From: Corynebacterium choanae
GTDB taxonomy: Bacteria > Actinomycetota > Actinomycetes > Mycobacteriales > Mycobacteriaceae
Reading direction: 5' to 3'
Assembly: GCF_003813965.1 (NCBI RefSeq)
Contig: NZ_CP033896.1
Location: forward strand, 2,480,001 to 2,544,000
Length of the DNA stretch: 64,000 nucleotides
Positions within the stretch are counted from its first letter, which is position 1. Each line of letters starts with the position of its first letter. Both the position numbers and the translations under genes were made by a program. Below, piece by piece: positions 1 to 8,190 of this stretch. The notes under the pieces were generated by a model. That model did not search any database. It worked only from the letters and a program-made list of their open reading frames with translations, and was not told the origin of the DNA.

Positions 1-205
1 TGCGCATCTCGAAGTGCTCGCGCGAGTCCTTGTACTTGTGGGGGGAACGAATAACTGCGTACACGTTCTTCTCAGTGGGCAACGGCACCGGGCCAACAAC
101 GCGCGACCCTGCACGGGTCACGGTTTCAACGATCTTCTTTGCCGAAGCGTCGATAGCTTCGTGATCGTAGGCTTTGAGCCTGATGCGGATTTTTTGTTCC
201 GCCAC
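1..205 (-). CDS. rpsJ: 30S ribosomal protein S10 (3' part cut off by window edge)
   Basis: Small-subunit ribosomal protein of the 30S head, also NusE in transcription antitermination. The minus strand starts with GTG at 205 and reads [19 protein letters not shown], followed by [20 protein letters not shown] and [13 protein letters not shown], which is the S10 sequence over its first 68 residues. The remaining third lies outside the window to the left. A Shine-Dalgarno GAGG sits six bases before the GTG, which supports this start. S10 is normally the first gene of the S10 operon, so the rest of the operon should continue leftwards. Identification is firm; only the end is missing. Confidence 0.96.
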   Translation of the reverse strand, partial: MAEQKIRIRLKAYDHEAIDASAKKIVETVTRAGSRVVGPVPLPTEKNVYAVIRSPHKYKDSREHFEMR

Positions 206-1275
206 GTTTTCCTCTTTCCAGCATCTCCACATCTTCCATCACATCACTGAAGCTTCGATGATCTCAGCAAGGCTTTTCGCTGCTGTGTCATCTTTCGAAG
301 TTATGGTGATGCGCTGTGAGCGGTGGGGATAGCTCGCTTTCGCATTCTCTATAACGTTGTCCGAACCCGCAGGGACGCGGTGGATGCCGGTTGCAACGCC
401 AGTTGTGATATCAAATTCACCTCAAGAGGAATTCCGACTGCCACCGAACCCGATTGCGGGAATAGTATTTCCCGCGGGTTTGGCAGGGCGCCCATCAGTG
501 AAGGGTAACAAGCTTCACGGGGCGACCACATCGCGGTTTCGGAACGAGCCGATTCACACGATGACGGATGAGGTTGTTGTGAACAAACGCCACCAGCTAG
601 CGCTGATGTGGAGCGGTTGTGCTCCGGACCGTTTTTCTACCTACTGCCGCTGTGTACTTGCCATCCACCTGATTCATTGCGTCCACTACCGTGGGGTCGA
701 TCCTTGCTGAACAGAACGTCGCCGCTCTCTTCACCGAGGACGTATCGGATGATGGGGTCATCTTCCGATGAGGTGTGATGTTCGCTAAGCCAGCGTCGAT
801 GCCTGCAGTACAGGCAACAACAGCGAACCGGTTGAGACCAGTTCAACGAGGCTGCACTACTTCATGACGTGTCAAAGCAACCCGGCAATTAAAACACACG
901 ACGTGGGAAAATTCAAACCGTTCCGACCGCAGACGTGTGAAAGATCACACCAGTTGCATATCTCACGAAACCCAACCAAAAACTGTGCGCTTCTGCGGCC
1001 GCATCGCAGGAATCAGCGCCCGATAACCGAGTTGGTCGGCACCGCTACTCAGCAGGCGTTGAGCAAGGGTTTACGGAAAAGCGTTGCCGCCACCGACAGC
1101 GGCGTACTCCCGCCACCTCGAGTGGACCTGAAAAGATCTGGGGAGACCTGAGGGAATCAGGGGATCTACCAATGATCGCCAGGCTGCCTCCCACTAGGAA
1201 CTGTTCCAGCCGCTGGAGGTTGCGTGCAAGAGATATGGTATCCCGCTAGCGTGAGCAACCAGCAGACAGCTTGGC
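206..1275. other. Long intergenic region, S10 operon leader and promoter region
   Basis: No reading frame here has coding character that I can support. The part next to rpsJ must hold the S10 operon promoter and leader on the minus strand. A candidate -10 box TATAGA (minus strand) lies at 348..353, but I see no good -35 box. A perfect 6-bp inverted repeat, GTGTGA-AAGA-TCACAC, lies at 935..950 and looks like a regulator site. Nothing else stands out. Confidence 0.4.
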
Positions 1276-1899
1276 TTATCTCGCATGCAAGCGATATGCA
1301 GCGATTGCCAGCGCGTTTGCCGAGGATTGGTCACGGGTGGGGCCAAATGCCGCAACCCAGCACTGCTTCCGGTTATGGCGCACCTGCAGGAACGTCACAG
1401 TGGCCTCGAAGAGATCGTGTTGATGGAATGAGGTGATCTCGACGCTGCGCCCCAATGCAGCAAGGGTTTGCGTGATTGCCTGAACTGGACCGGTTCCCGT
1501 GAAACTATGCGAGCTATGAGTCCGTCCGTGTGGGGTGGGGATCGCAATGTCCATCGAATAAGCGATCCGTGCACCACGCAACGGCGTGGCTGCGATTTGG
1601 GTTATCCGCCAATCCGGAGTTGGCGAATACACGGTTTGAAAGGTGTGCCAGTCCATGCCGATCGCTTCTTGCCGAAAGTCTCGCGGCAGGCGAATCCCAT
1701 AGGTTGCCTCGAAGGGATCGTGAGCAGGCGACGCAGCGCGATAGCGGTGCGGATCGGTGAAGGTGCGGGGCTGGTAGCCGACAGTGTCGGCAACTTCCGT
1801 CCACAGTTTGGTGAATTCACCATTGATATCGAAGCCAACTTCGATTGGTGTGGAGGGACGATGTTCGCGAGTGGGGGTTGCGGTGTTTGCGGTGTGCAT
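1276..1899 (-). CDS. Orphan protein resembling the C-terminal/regulatory region of 2-isopropylmalate synthase
   Basis: About 207 residues with no catalytic TIM barrel. The C-terminal third reads FTGTGPVQAITQTLAALGR, then VEITSFHQHDLFEATVTFLQ, then SSANALAIAAYRL. This follows the pattern of the LeuA allosteric dimerisation domain (GNGP, FHQH-like strand, final Ala-rich helix). The middle segment YGIRLPRDFRQEA resembles the LeuA linker with its LPR motif, and an acidic W-containing segment near residues 20-40 may match the adjoining linker, though in a different order. It could bind leucine or a related small molecule, or associate with true LeuA; this is inference. The gene stands alone between rpsJ and the Asp23 operon. 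No Shine-Dalgarno is visible; I use ATG 1899, while TTG 1926 is the in-frame alternative. Confidence 0.6.
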   Translation of the reverse strand: MHTANTATPTREHRPSTPIEVGFDINGEFTKLWTEVADTVGYQPRTFTDPHRYRAASPAHDPFEATYGIRLPRDFRQEAIGMDWHTFQTVYSPTPDWRITQIAATPLRGARIAYSMDIAIPTPHGRTHSSHSFTGTGPVQAITQTLAALGRSVEITSFHQHDLFEATVTFLQVRHNRKQCWVAAFGPTRDQSSANALAIAAYRLHAR

Positions 1900-3233
1900 G
1901 GTGAAGACGAAACGCTTTCGGTTCAATTGCCGCCGCCGGCCGCTGCAGGATGCGGCTGGGCGTGACTACCTGGGTTTGGATTGTGAACCGACCGGCTTCT
2001 CCACGGCGTTGTGCTGCCCGCTCAACCCGGTGTGGGGAGCTGCTGGGCTTGACCGCCATGGTGTTACTTGTCTTACCGACTACTGCCCCAGTGGAGGGGT
2101 CAGTTCGGATTAACCTCCACAGGGGTACGTAGCCTTGAGCACTCGTTGTAGTGCCCGCTTCCTAAGTCGCGTCATGGCAGCAAGTGTAAAGTGACCTACG
2201 TCGCATTAGCAAGCGTTAATGTGATGAAGTTTTGCTTGTGGGGGTAGCGCCGGCGCCCGCGGCACAGTAGCTAAAGTTCCCAATATATGGAATTGCACTG
2301 CATATTTGACACGACCGCCACCAGCAGCGTCCCGCCATTATCCCGGATAGTGGAATTTCTATCCCTGTCGGCGGGGGTAGACGCTCCCTGCTTGATGTGA
2401 ACCATATTGCCTTGTTTTTCCCACAATGACCTCAATCACCGTTGCACCCTGGTGAGCGCATCGGCGATGCAACCTAGGCATTCCACCTTGACCACCGCGG
2501 CGGCGTCCTGGGCAAGTCAGACTGATTACTCCAAGCAGCTTTCCCCTTTTGTCACTTAAGACACCGACGAGCTTCAGTAGCGCTGCACAGTTCCCGAGGG
2601 CGGCGTTCCCAAGTGAGCGCCCAAGTTGATAGCGCGGCGCACACCACCGACCGTCAACCACCCGTTGGCAACAATTAGGTCACAATTTCTTTCCTGCCCG
2701 TGTTTACACCGGGTGGAATTGTCCACACCCCCATGCGATCGCGACCAACCCCCACAGCAGCTACCGCATCCGCGCAGCACAGCGGGGCTATTACAGCAGG
2801 ATATTTCATGCTTTCAGCAAGCCAGAGGGTGCGTACACAGACTGGCAGAAGTGTTGGTTAATTCTTGCAATCTTGTAACAGTGTTCGGCGTCACGCACAT
2901 CGAAGGCAAAACTGGCCTACTATCGGTTTAGTGCCTGCGGAATGCGTTCCTGCATTTCGACCCCTGGCAAGCCATACGGCTTCCGATAGCGGAAGCAGAT
3001 GTCCTTGGCCGCAGGGGGTGTGCCGTATCTGGTTGAACGCAACCTTTCACTGTGGAGCGATCGACCGCCGCTGGTGTGCATACTTGATGAACACTTGCGG
3101 CGTTGGTTATTACCCGGCAGGTTGTGTCGTTGCAATCTTTAGCCTTGCTGTTGCAGGGACGCATTGCAGCCGACGATCGGCAGACGCATCAATCGTCGTA
3201 TATCACGAATCTTTCCAACGAGGAGAAAAACAC
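1900..3233. other. Intergenic region between divergent genes
   Basis: About 1.3 kb separating the LeuA-like gene (minus) from the Asp23 operon (plus). It must hold both promoters. I find no reading frame with recognisable protein content. A short palindrome GCGCCGGCGC lies near 2249..2258. A coding frame runs in from 2865 towards the first Asp23 gene, but the strong ribosome site at 3220s marks the real start at 3234. Confidence 0.4.
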
Positions 3234-3719
3234 ATGAGCGAAAACACCACCGCCAAGGGCAAGGATCTCGCTGTTGATTCGGCTTTGAACACCGATCATG
3301 GCCGCACCCACATCGAGGACGTTGTCGTTTCCAAGATTGCTGGCATGGCGGCTCGCGAAGTGTCCGGCGTGCACGCACTCGGCGGCTCCGGCGCCCGTAT
3401 GGCTGGCGCTATCCGTGACGCATTGGGCACCCGCACCAATGTGCAGCAGGGTGTCTCCGTAGAGGTTGGCGAAACCCAGGCTGCAGTCGACGTTGCCATC
3501 GTTGCTGAATACGGTGTTGCCATCCACGAGCTGGCTGAAGCAATCCGCAAGAACATCATCAACGCTATCGAGCGGATGACCGGTCTGGAAGTCACCGAAG
3601 TCAACGTTACCGTGCACGACGTGTACCTGGATCTTGACGACAACGACGACGAAGAGGATCGCCCAGAGCCACGTGCAATCGAGGCTGAAAAGGCTGAACT
3701 TCCAGCTCGCGTCAAGTAG
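3234..3719 (+). CDS. Asp23/Gls24 family envelope stress protein
   Basis: A 161-residue protein of the alkaline-shock/Gls24 family, whose members in firmicutes and actinobacteria sit at the membrane through AmaP-type anchors and are linked to envelope stress. Residues about 20-125 carry the family pattern: IEDVVVSKIAGMAAREVSGV, a Gly-rich turn, VEVGETQAAVDVAIVAEYG, an amphipathic helix ending in AIERMTGLEVTEVNV, then the VHDVYL strand. The tail is highly acidic (DLDDNDDEED). The start at ATG 3234 is set by GAGGAG eight bases upstream. It is the first gene of a six-gene plus-strand operon that ends at 7908. Family assignment is firm; the cellular role is by analogy. Confidence 0.92.
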   Translation: MSENTTAKGKDLAVDSALNTDHGRTHIEDVVVSKIAGMAAREVSGVHALGGSGARMAGAIRDALGTRTNVQQGVSVEVGETQAAVDVAIVAEYGVAIHELAEAIRKNIINAIERMTGLEVTEVNVTVHDVYLDLDDNDDEEDRPEPRAIEAEKAELPARVK

Positions 3720-3734
3720 TAAAGGATTACCCTC

Positions 3735-4037
3735 GTGCGCGATGACCTGCTCAACCGCGAACAAGCCGAAGCCCTCCGCGACGATATTGTCGCCCTCGAC
3801 GGGGTAGCTGGTTTGTACGGGGGACAATTTGGCGAGATTGCGATGCTGTTTGCCGGCGCTCGTGTCCGCGGCCTGCATATCACCGACGATGACCAGGACA
3901 ATCCACGTCTCGCGGTGTATGTCATAGCCGACTCGAAGCATCTGCAACCAGTACAACAACTTGGCGAAACGGTGCGTACCGTCGCAGGGAAGCATTGTGA
4001 TCTTCCCATCGATGTCACCATCAGCGACGTGGTGTAA
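3735..4037 (+). CDS. Small Asp23-operon protein
   Basis: A 100-residue soluble protein starting at GTG 3735, with AAAGGA nine bases upstream and only 15 bases after the preceding stop. It reads as a short alpha/beta protein: an N-terminal helix (LLNREQAEALRDDI), a strand pair around VAGLYGGQFGEIAML, a segment LAVYVIADSKHLQPVQQLGE, and a last strand LPIDVTISDVV. The final helix-strand arrangement is like the C-terminal half of Asp23 proteins, so it may be a truncated relative. In actinobacterial Asp23 clusters a small hypothetical protein is common at this place. No catalytic motif is visible. Confidence 0.75.
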   Translation: MRDDLLNREQAEALRDDIVALDGVAGLYGGQFGEIAMLFAGARVRGLHITDDDQDNPRLAVYVIADSKHLQPVQQLGETVRTVAGKHCDLPIDVTISDVV

Positions 4038-4474
4038 CGCATCGCAGCTACAGGCAGTGCCGATCCCCGTCAGCGGATTAATGAATACAGCAGCTGTGCC
4101 GTAAAGGTTGGCTGCTGTGTGCAGCTTCCACCGACGGGGTCGTGTCACGCTCGCCTCCCGCACTGCCGCATCATGTTGTGCATCCTTCAGGTTTCACCGC
4201 AGCGGGAATGCTCCAAGCCAGTGCGGGATTTATCCTTTTCCATCTTCCTACCCCCTAGCCGTGGTAGTGCTGCCGCGGCCACCGTGGAAGGTGCCAACCT
4301 TCATGGATGCGGTGTGTATCAAGCGGGGATAGACACCAACCGACCACCTGGATATTGCTCACTGTTTTCGTGGGCATCATCCAATTCGAGGCGTATTTCA
4401 GTGCGCCCCGCCGGTCTCTTCATCATCCACCCCATACCATCTGGTTTTTCCGCAGTAGTAAAGAGAAGAGTGTC
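4038..4474. other. 437-bp spacer inside the Asp23 operon
   Basis: Unusually large gap in an otherwise tight gene series. It holds an inverted repeat ACAGCAGC (4087..4094) / GCTGCTGT (4111..4118), with a 16-base loop and no following T run, so it could be an RNA processing or partial termination site. Frames running into the next gene from 4307 have no protein-like content. An internal promoter is possible but I cannot point to one. Confidence 0.35.
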
Positions 4475-4666
4475 ATGAACAACTACACTGCAATCGGCTT
4501 AACAGTCGGCATTGCCCTAGCCTTCGCTGTGATCTTAGGTGGCCTGCCAGGGTTCCTGTGGCTGCTGCTGTTCACCGTTATTGGTGGACTGATCGGTGCA
4601 CACTTTGACGGCCGTCTGGATCTCGGATCCATTATCGGCGGTACTGGTCGCGGCGGCAAAGGATAG
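4475..4666 (+). CDS. DUF2273-like small membrane protein of the Asp23 operon
   Basis: A 63-residue protein with two hydrophobic segments: AIGLTVGIALAFAVILGG (about residues 4-21) and FLWLLLFTVIGGLIGAHF (about 24-41). A short polar Gly-rich tail follows. This matches the small membrane proteins (DUF2273-like) that accompany Asp23 and AmaP genes. The start at ATG 4475 has the purine-rich AAGAGAAGAG upstream; longer in-frame starts would add non-conserved sequence. It probably sits in the cytoplasmic membrane as part of the Asp23 membrane assembly. Confidence 0.8.
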   Translation: MNNYTAIGLTVGIALAFAVILGGLPGFLWLLLFTVIGGLIGAHFDGRLDLGSIIGGTGRGGKG

Positions 4667-4679
4667 GCCTTAACACACA

Positions 4680-6794
4680 ATGACATCTCAACGCGATCGC
4701 GGGACGCGCAAGCAACCGCCATCGAAGGGATCACCGTCGGCTGGCGCAAAGAAGCTGGAAAAGCTGATTGATAGCGCCGCTGAGCCACAAGGGCCGAAAG
4801 CCCCGAAGGCGACGCAACCGTCGTCGTCGAGTGCAGGACTTGTGACCACCGGTGAATCCCTCGAATTCGGCAATGCTGCCGTGCCCCCTATTACAGCTGC
4901 CACTGCGAGGAAGAATACCGACCCGAATACGAAGGTGCCTGCTACCCCGCAAGCATCCTCGTTCAGCGGGCATGTTGACCCGAAAACAACTGGAGCTGCC
5001 CCGGCCACGGATAAAGCAACTCAGCATGCCTCGACGAAAACTCAGCCGGCTGCGGGAGTAAGCGGCGACACCGCTGCCCGCCCGGCACCGGCAAAGTCGG
5101 CTATACAACCTGCACCGAAACCGGAAGTTTTCGAACAGAAGACAGTGAGCAAACAGGCACCGGCCGCCGCAGCAGATAACGCTGCCAAGCCGGAGCCGAA
5201 ACCAGGCGTCTTTGCACAGAAAACTGTGGTTCCACCGGTGAACGACTCCAAGGCTGCACGCCCTGCTGAGAAGGCTGCAAACTCTTCTGCCAAGGCGGGT
5301 CGGGCTGCTGCAGTACCGGCGGCGCAAGGTTCCGCGGAACCGGCGCCGAAGCCGCACGTGTTCGAGCAGAAAACTGTGGTGTCTGAGCAAGCTGGCCGAG
5401 CTGCCGTGGACAAGACTCCCCCGCAGCCGGCTGCGAAACCTGCAGCATTCCAGCCGCAAACTACGCTTCCACCGGCCGCTAAAACCGAGACTCCGGCAGT
5501 CACACCGGTGAAAGCTGTGCAACCTGCGGCACAGATCACCCCACCGGCAGCCGACGGCGCTGTCGATTTCCCGGCGTTTAGTAGCCAGGACGTCGACACC
5601 TCCAATCGGCAGATCAAAATCTCTGAGCGAACCATGGGCAAAGTGGTTGCTGCTGCAGTGCGGTCTGTACCAGGCACGATCACTCGGGAAGCCGGAATCG
5701 ATAAACTTACCGGCCGGGCGTTGCCACGCTACGACATCAAACTTGATGACGACGGCGACGCTATTGCAATCGATGCGTTTATTGCTGTCGGCTGGCCGGC
5801 ACCAGTTGCCAAGGTTGCCGAGAAAACCCGGGAAACCATTATCAACTGGGTTGCGGATATGACCGATGTGCCAGTGGTACATGCCAATGTCACCGTCGCC
5901 CATGTGGAACCTGGTCATGATCGGGTCACTGTCGCCGAACTAGAAGCGATGAACACCCATCCGCAGCTCACCCCGGTGACAGTGGAACACCAGCGACCAG
6001 CAGTGCCGGTAGTGACCCAGCCTTGGGATATCACCCCGATTGCGGTTAGTGGTAACGCCGCCGACAGTGTGCGTAGCATTGCCCAGCTGCCCGCACCGGA
6101 ACTGTTACCGTTTAGCGCCGGCAATGAGCCGGTGGTCGTCTCGCCGACGGTGCGCAACACCGCCCCGCAGGTGCCGGTGACCACCCAGCCCGCTGCTCCC
6201 CTGCGGCCAATTGTTGTGGCAGACACCGGCGACTTGTCACCTGTGACTGTCGCCGCCGAGCAGCCATTGAAACCGGTGGTTACTGCCCCGCAGCAACCGT
6301 TGAAGCGGGTGTCCCGGAAACCAACAATGCGCAGTGTCGCTGTCACAGTGAAACCGGCGATCCCGCTGGCGGAGGTACGCACCCACCCCACCCCACTGCG
6401 TCGGGTAGTGCAGCCTGCTGCCACTCCGGTGCGCAAAGTTGCTGATCCAACCCCGCATCGGCTGCAAGAGGTGAACCTTCCAACACCTATTCGTCCCGCA
6501 GAGATCACGGTAGCGAAAACACCGAAGTTGCGGACTCCTGCCGCTGCCCCGCTGCGCATGGCGCAAATCAGTGTGCCTGATGGGCACAAAGTCGCCCATC
6601 CGCAGGCACCAAAGGCACGGAAAACCCGTCCCGTGGCTGTGCACGAAACACCGTTGAAAACTGTTGCGGTGGTCTCGAAGGCACGCCCAGTGACCCCGGA
6701 GGTGCCACCACCGCTGCCGCTGAAGCCGATCACTATTGATTCGCATGCTGCTCGTCGCAACCGTGCACTGCGGCGCAAAGGAGGAAACCGATGA
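4680..6794 (+). CDS. Large Asp23/Gls24-domain protein with Pro/Ala-rich arms
   Basis: A 704-residue protein in which a single Asp23/Gls24 domain (about residues 308-412; ISERTMGKVVAAAVRSVPG, then VGWPAPVAKVAEKTRETI, ADMTDVPVVHANVTVAHVE) is flanked by two long low-complexity arms. The N arm (about 1-295) is Ala/Pro/Lys-rich and repeats a KPxVFxQKTV module at least three times (KPEVFEQKTV, KPGVFAQKTV, KPHVFEQKTV). The C arm (about 425-690) is built of Pro-Val/Pro-Leu-Lys/Arg elements such as TPLRRV, QPLKPV, TPIRPA, and ends in a basic patch AARRNRALRRKGG. No signal peptide or membrane span is seen, so it is likely cytoplasmic, held by its operon partners. Family members are usually 110-200 residues, so the arms are the unusual part. 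Its stop overlaps the next start. Confidence 0.85.
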   Translation: MTSQRDRGTRKQPPSKGSPSAGAKKLEKLIDSAAEPQGPKAPKATQPSSSSAGLVTTGESLEFGNAAVPPITAATARKNTDPNTKVPATPQASSFSGHVDPKTTGAAPATDKATQHASTKTQPAAGVSGDTAARPAPAKSAIQPAPKPEVFEQKTVSKQAPAAAADNAAKPEPKPGVFAQKTVVPPVNDSKAARPAEKAANSSAKAGRAAAVPAAQGSAEPAPKPHVFEQKTVVSEQAGRAAVDKTPPQPAAKPAAFQPQTTLPPAAKTETPAVTPVKAVQPAAQITPPAADGAVDFPAFSSQDVDTSNRQIKISERTMGKVVAAAVRSVPGTITREAGIDKLTGRALPRYDIKLDDDGDAIAIDAFIAVGWPAPVAKVAEKTRETIINWVADMTDVPVVHANVTVAHVEPGHDRVTVAELEAMNTHPQLTPVTVEHQRPAVPVVTQPWDITPIAVSGNAADSVRSIAQLPAPELLPFSAGNEPVVVSPTVRNTAPQVPVTTQPAAPLRPIVVADTGDLSPVTVAAEQPLKPVVTAPQQPLKRVSRKPTMRSVAVTVKPAIPLAEVRTHPTPLRRVVQPAATPVRKVADPTPHRLQEVNLPTPIRPAEITVAKTPKLRTPAAAPLRMAQISVPDGHKVAHPQAPKARKTRPVAVHETPLKTVAVVSKARPVTPEVPPPLPLKPITIDSHAARRNRALRRKGGNR

Positions 6795-7351
6795 GTACCC
6801 CTGCGAAGCCAGAACCCATCGGCCAGCAGCAGGTCGGTGCCCCGGCTGCCCGCTGGCTGGTGCTGTGTCTAGGTATTGTGCTGCTCGCGCTCGCCGGTGT
6901 CGCCGGTCGGGAATTGTGGGTGCGCTACAGCGACACCACCCAGCCGTCCTGGGCACGTCCAGTAACCGACTATATTGGCAATCTCACCTATCAGCAGTGG
7001 ATGCTGTACGCCGGCATTGCTTGCCTCGTCGTGGCACTGCTGCTGCTCATTGCGGTGTTTAAGCCACGTCCGAAAACCCACCGGCCGCTCGTTGATGCCA
7101 ACCAGTCGGTGTGGATGCGGCCAGTTGATATCGCCCGAATGTGCTCTGCTGCAGCGGAGCATGTTCCCGGAGTTGAGGCTGCCACCACCACGGTGAAGCC
7201 ACGTTCAATTACTGTTGCGCTCACCGCGGATGCGAACGATCAAACTCTCACCGATCGTGTCGGCCGGGTACTCAGCCCGCTGGTGAAACAAGTCGCTGGC
7301 GAACCAGAGTTGAAACTTTCCGTCACCCACAATGAGGAGGCTCAGTCATGA
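6791..7351 (+). CDS. DUF6286-like membrane protein of the Asp23 operon
   Basis: A 186-residue protein with two membrane spans: WLVLCLGIVLLALAGVAG (about residues 24-42) and LYAGIACLVVALLLLIAVF (about 76-94). After them comes a cytoplasmic alpha/beta domain of about 90 residues (VDIARMCSAAAEHVPGVEAA, SITVALTAD, LKLSVTHN). The layout, and the place between an Asp23 gene and an AmaP gene, fit the DUF6286 proteins of actinobacteria. It starts at ATG 6791, four bases inside the previous gene, preceded by AAAGGAGG, so the two are translationally coupled. It probably works with the next gene as a membrane anchor for the Asp23 proteins; that is inference. Confidence 0.8.
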   Translation: MSTPAKPEPIGQQQVGAPAARWLVLCLGIVLLALAGVAGRELWVRYSDTTQPSWARPVTDYIGNLTYQQWMLYAGIACLVVALLLLIAVFKPRPKTHRPLVDANQSVWMRPVDIARMCSAAAEHVPGVEAATTTVKPRSITVALTADANDQTLTDRVGRVLSPLVKQVAGEPELKLSVTHNEEAQS

Positions 7352-7908
7352 GTCGTGCACTTGCAGCCGTTGACCGGCTCATTGTTCTGCTGGTCGCCCT
7401 CGGGTTGGCATTCCTCGGCGGCTGGTCGATTCTCTACTATCTCGGTAATCCTTACGCGATTCAACTCGCCGAATTCAATAACCAACGCATTTGGCGGGAA
7501 GCCCCCGACCAGGAATGGTTCAAGTGGGTTCTGCTTGGCATTGTGATTGGGGGGCTGCTGCTCGGCGGCTGGATGGTGTTGGCGAACATTCGCCGTAAGC
7601 GTATCGCCCAAGTCAACAGTGACGATGCTTCCACGGCAGAGGGTCGTATCCGGTTTAATATCACCGATATTGCCTCTGCAGTGGCCGGCCAGCTGGAACG
7701 CGATCCGAAGGTGAACAAGGTGAAAGACGTCGTGTTGTTCGATCGGGGCCGTCCGACGATGCAGTTTACGATCTCCGCCGAGCCGGATGTGCCGATTGCA
7801 GCGTTGCGCAGCCAGATTGATCAAGCTGAGCGCGATATCCGGGAGGCTATTGGCACCGCCGACATCGACAGTGTGTATCGGATCCATCTCGAACCGGTCG
7901 CCCGCTAG
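7348..7908 (+). CDS. AmaP-like alkaline shock response membrane anchor protein
   Basis: A 186-residue protein with two membrane spans, LIVLLVALGLAFLGGWSIL (about residues 10-28) and WVLLGIVIGGLLLGGWMVL (about 60-78). A soluble domain with the pattern RIRFNITDIASAVAGQLE, then PTMQFTISAEP and a last helix/strand pair follows. This is the layout of AmaP (anchor for Asp23) proteins: an N-terminal hairpin followed by an Asp23-like fold. It starts at ATG 7348, overlapping the preceding stop by four bases (ATGA), with GGAGG upstream. It is the last gene of the operon; a large hairpin follows at 7965..8035. Confidence 0.82.
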   Translation: MSRALAAVDRLIVLLVALGLAFLGGWSILYYLGNPYAIQLAEFNNQRIWREAPDQEWFKWVLLGIVIGGLLLGGWMVLANIRRKRIAQVNSDDASTAEGRIRFNITDIASAVAGQLERDPKVNKVKDVVLFDRGRPTMQFTISAEPDVPIAALRSQIDQAERDIREAIGTADIDSVYRIHLEPVAR

Positions 7909-7964
7909 TCGAACTCCTGCGAAATCTCACAGAAAACCGAATAAGACCCCGGTTCGTTTCGGTG

Positions 7965-8035
7965 ACACCCCGCCCGTTTGGCTTTCCCTGCTCTTCACTC
8001 TTCTAGCAGGGCTGCAGCCTCCTCGGGCGGGGTGT
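7965..8035 (+). terminator. Nested-hairpin terminator candidate after the Asp23 operon
   Basis: A perfect 12-bp outer stem (ACACCCCGCCCG at 7965..7976 with its complement at 8024..8035) encloses a second 7-bp stem CCCTGCT/AGCAGGG (7986..7992 and 8005..8011). The tail after the outer stem is TTGTC, only weakly U-rich. It lies 56 bases after the last operon stop and before the helicase start, so a terminator role is likely. Confidence 0.6.
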
Positions 8036-8190
8036 TTGTCTATCCATCCGACTTGGTGGCCGCCTGCCTGCTTTCGCCCAGGTTTGGCGTGAGCGCAGCA
8101 CCACACCTGTGTGTTGCTGTCTTTAGCGCCGGCTGGAATGATGACATCCGTTCGCTATCCTTCCCAAAAGCACCGTTTTCCCATTTGGTT

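Noticed and set aside
3189..4163. 324-codon minus-strand frame opposite the first Asp23 genes
   Set aside because: The plus-strand genes have ribosome sites and a family match; the antisense frame has neither.
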